Shown here piece by piece: positions 19,901 to 21,184 of a stretch of 21,184 bases of DNA. The first letter of the stretch is position 1; every line of letters begins with the position of its first letter. Below the pieces are notes generated by a model. That model ran no database searches. It had not been told where the DNA came from and saw nothing but the letters and a program-made list of their open reading frames with translations. Both the position numbers and the translations under genes were made by a program. This DNA comes from Scenedesmus sp. ARA3 (Eukaryota; Chlorophyta; Chlorophyceae; Sphaeropleales; Scenedesmaceae): NCBI GenBank assembly GCA_004335835.1, contig RWJK01000340.1, positions 1 through 21,184 of the forward strand. Reading direction: 5' to 3'.

Positions 19901-21109
19901 CTCCCCACAGCGGCTTGCCAGCCCTGCCCCCAGCAAACAGGCTGCTGCTGCTGCTGCTGCTTGCAGCAGTCTGCTCACTCAGTAGCAGCTTGCGCAAGCT
20001 TTTGCTGCCCTGCTGCTGCTGCTGCTGCTGCTGTTGCTGCTGCTGTGGTGTGGTGTCCGTTGCTGCCGCTTCAGAGGACAGCACTGCAACGTCTGGCACT
20101 TGTGCCTGCGGGATGAAGCAGCAAAACAGGCACGCATCTGCTGTAAGCCGTTGGAAACAGTGAGTACGCGCCTGACAGCTGCAGCAGCTGCCGAGTGCAT
20201 TTGGCAGCATGTAACAGCAAAGCAACCTCAAATACCAGCCGCCCAATAACGTAGAATCATGCCAAGGTGAGGTTATACTGCACAGACAGGACGCTTCTTG
20301 TTTCCCTTTAGCTGCATGATTGATGTCCTGCAGGGCTGTACTATCCGTCGCACTGAAGCGCACCATATTAACACCCAAGCGTCTCACCTTTTCAATCTGC
20401 ACACGTGGCATTCGCTGTGCCGCCAGCAGCCGCTGCAGCTCCTGCACCTGCTCCTGTGCCGCCTGCGCGGCCGCTGCGGGCAGGTCAAACGCAGCTGCAG
20501 GGTACTGCGGAACTTCAGCCCCAGGAGCAGCACCATCTGCTGCTGCTGCTGCTGCTGCTGCGGTGTGGTGTGCTGCCCCTGCTTCCTCCACCAATCCTTC
20601 GTAGTCTACTGCTCCCTGGTCCTCTTGTTGCTGTGCGTCACCGCTGCTGCTGCTGCTGCTGCTGCTGGCGGTGCTAGTGCTGGTGGTGTCTTCTGGAGTG
20701 CCTAGCAGGTTGCGGCGCGGCACCTTGCGCGGCCCAGCCTTGCGCTGGCTGCAAACACAATAGTGGATGTCAACAAAGCAGAAAGCTCAGCAAGTGCTTG
20801 AGCAGCGAAGCGAGTGTGCATGCGTGCAACGGCAATGTAGCAGTTGAATGAAGGCACGCAGCAGCTGCGCAACATCAGCACGGCAGCAGCAGCAGCAGTA
20901 GCCCACACAATACAATTGCCCAACCAGTGCAGACGTGCTGCTGCTTGTCAGGGTACGCTTGTTACATATTGTGTTATGAGAGTGTTACATTGCTGTTATT
21001 TGGTTCATCACCTGAGGTAAAAGGCGAGGTCGTTGTTGAGGCTGCCAAACACGTTCCTGTTGATTGCGCCAGGCGTGCCGCCCGCTGCCACAAACGTCCC
21101 AGCATCATC
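16934..21109 (-). CDS. glycoside hydrolase family 17 (beta-1,3-glucanase-like) protein
   Basis: Nine exons join with all phases agreeing: 21012-21109, 20388-20748, 19875-20105, 19573-19649, 18922-19063, 18404-18529, 17840-18018, 17471-17645 and 16934-17227. They give 560 residues ending at TGA. The catalytic barrel starts at WGVTYG (residue 220). RMRTYSVECPEL, LLGVWIGRD, AGIAVGNEAVSRGD (acid/base Glu 327), PVLTVELPAAF and VIIAEIGWPS (nucleophile Glu 434) then follow in GH17 order, and VAYFYHELADAGWK and DEHFGLVSADRRI close the barrel. Such enzymes cut or rearrange beta-1,3-glucan in cell walls. The 219-residue N-terminal extension is Ser/Ala/Gln-rich with a Q12 run and no clear signal peptide. 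The ATG at 21109 directly follows an acceptor-like GTGCAG preceded by (CTG)n, so the real start, with any secretion signal, may lie beyond the window. Confidence 0.9.
17471..17645 (-). CDS. GH17 exon 8, with the nucleophile
   Basis: It opens with the last base of a Ser codon, then WASSAVGVALQQH, and carries VIIAEIGWPS. GH17 members usually read (G)ETGWPS; here Ile replaces Thr after the nucleophilic Glu, while Glu, Gly, Trp and Pro are kept. The acceptor is CGCTGCAG|CTGGGC and the donor CAG|GTGAGC. Confidence 0.88.
18404..18529 (-). CDS. GH17 exon 6, with the acid/base glutamate
   Basis: A 126-nt exon with phase 0 at both ends: acceptor CTTCCACAG|ATTGAC, donor CAG|GTGCGC. It carries AGIAVGNEAVSRGD; the Glu of the GNE triplet is the proton donor in GH17 enzymes. 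Because it is an exact multiple of three, skipping it would give an in-frame but catalytically dead protein. Confidence 0.88.
19068..19115. repeat. interrupted (CAG)n tract before GH17 exon 5
   Basis: CAG units broken by AACAG are CTG/TTG in the sense strand and run straight into the acceptor TGCTGGCAG| of the exon at 18922-19063. Confidence 0.85.
19459..19512 (-). repeat. downstream copy of the GH17 exon 4 end and donor
   Basis: The string gacacatgctgtaacagtggcccagccgcacctg occurs at 19459 and 19542, a period of 83 bp. It covers the last bases of the exon at 19573-19649, its donor GTGCGG and the first 30 bp of the intron. In the copy, the exon part is shortened (CTGACCTGCTCTGCAG|GTGCGG). 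The copy lies downstream in transcription. Confidence 0.85.
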
Positions 21110-21125
21110 TGCACATGCCATGATT

Positions 21126-21184
<59 letters not shown>
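21126..21184. repeat. (CAG)n tract at the window end
   Basis: About nineteen CAG units end the window. In the sense strand of the GH17 gene they are CTG and lead, after CAATCATGGCATGTGCAG, into the exon at 21012-21109. This is the usual setting of an internal acceptor here. Confidence 0.95.

Noticed and set aside
19875..20748. One long minus-strand reading frame across 19743-20723
   Set aside because: It runs through an intron. The donor AAG|GTGAGA at 20387 and the acceptor CCGCAG| at 20106 remove the middle part, and another donor ends the exon at 19875.
1..21184. CRISPR array or prokaryotic operon
   Set aside because: The regular CAG tracts are trinucleotide repeats without spacers, and all protein genes are split by GT-AG introns; nothing points to bacterial or phage DNA.

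Overview
The window is nuclear DNA from a green alga. Its genes are intron-dense, with many short exons. Splice donors are mostly GTGAG or GTGCG, and coding exons are GC-rich. Low-complexity CAG/CTG repeats occur throughout, and the encoded proteins contain poly-Gln, poly-Ser and poly-Ala runs. A chlorophyte, possibly of the Chlamydomonadales, fits best, but the species cannot be named from this. Both ends of the window lie inside long (CAG)n tracts, so it is probably a contig that broke at unresolvable repeats. At least the first gene, and perhaps the last, is cut.

Layout, from low to high coordinates. (1) 62-2861, minus: 5' part of a SET-domain protein methyltransferase of the SETD6/Rubisco-LSMT type. 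Five phase-compatible exons are visible, followed by a damaged sixth at the window edge. (2) 3685-3758, minus: tRNA-Val(TAC) with a T7 terminator and an upstream TATA-like box. (3) 4226-10001, minus: a PLP-dependent class III aminotransferase of the GABA-transaminase-like type. Twelve exons give 437 residues with every junction in phase; only the N-terminus is missing. (4) 10320 to about 11095, plus: a weakly supported multi-exon gene of unknown function. (5) 12476-15660, minus: an F-box/leucine-rich-repeat protein. (6) 16934-21109, minus: a glycoside hydrolase family 17 (beta-1,3-glucanase-like) protein in nine exons, with a long low-complexity N-terminal extension.

The genes do not form a pathway. 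What unites them is architecture. First, the repeats are polarised: in the sense strand, (CTG)n sits just upstream of 3' splice sites, while (CAG)n sits in exons, after donors or before the start codon. Second, six exons in three genes have extra partial copies in the adjacent intron. Copies of exon 5' ends, with acceptors, lie upstream; copies of exon 3' ends, with donors, lie downstream. One copy (6936-7055) is an open, frame-compatible 120-nt alternative exon. It differs from its parent mainly at synonymous positions. This recurrent exon-edge duplication is the most unusual signal in the window.

Gene models were assembled by hand from splice consensus, reading phase and recalled family motifs. 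No search was run. Interiors of conserved exons are reliable; first exons are not.
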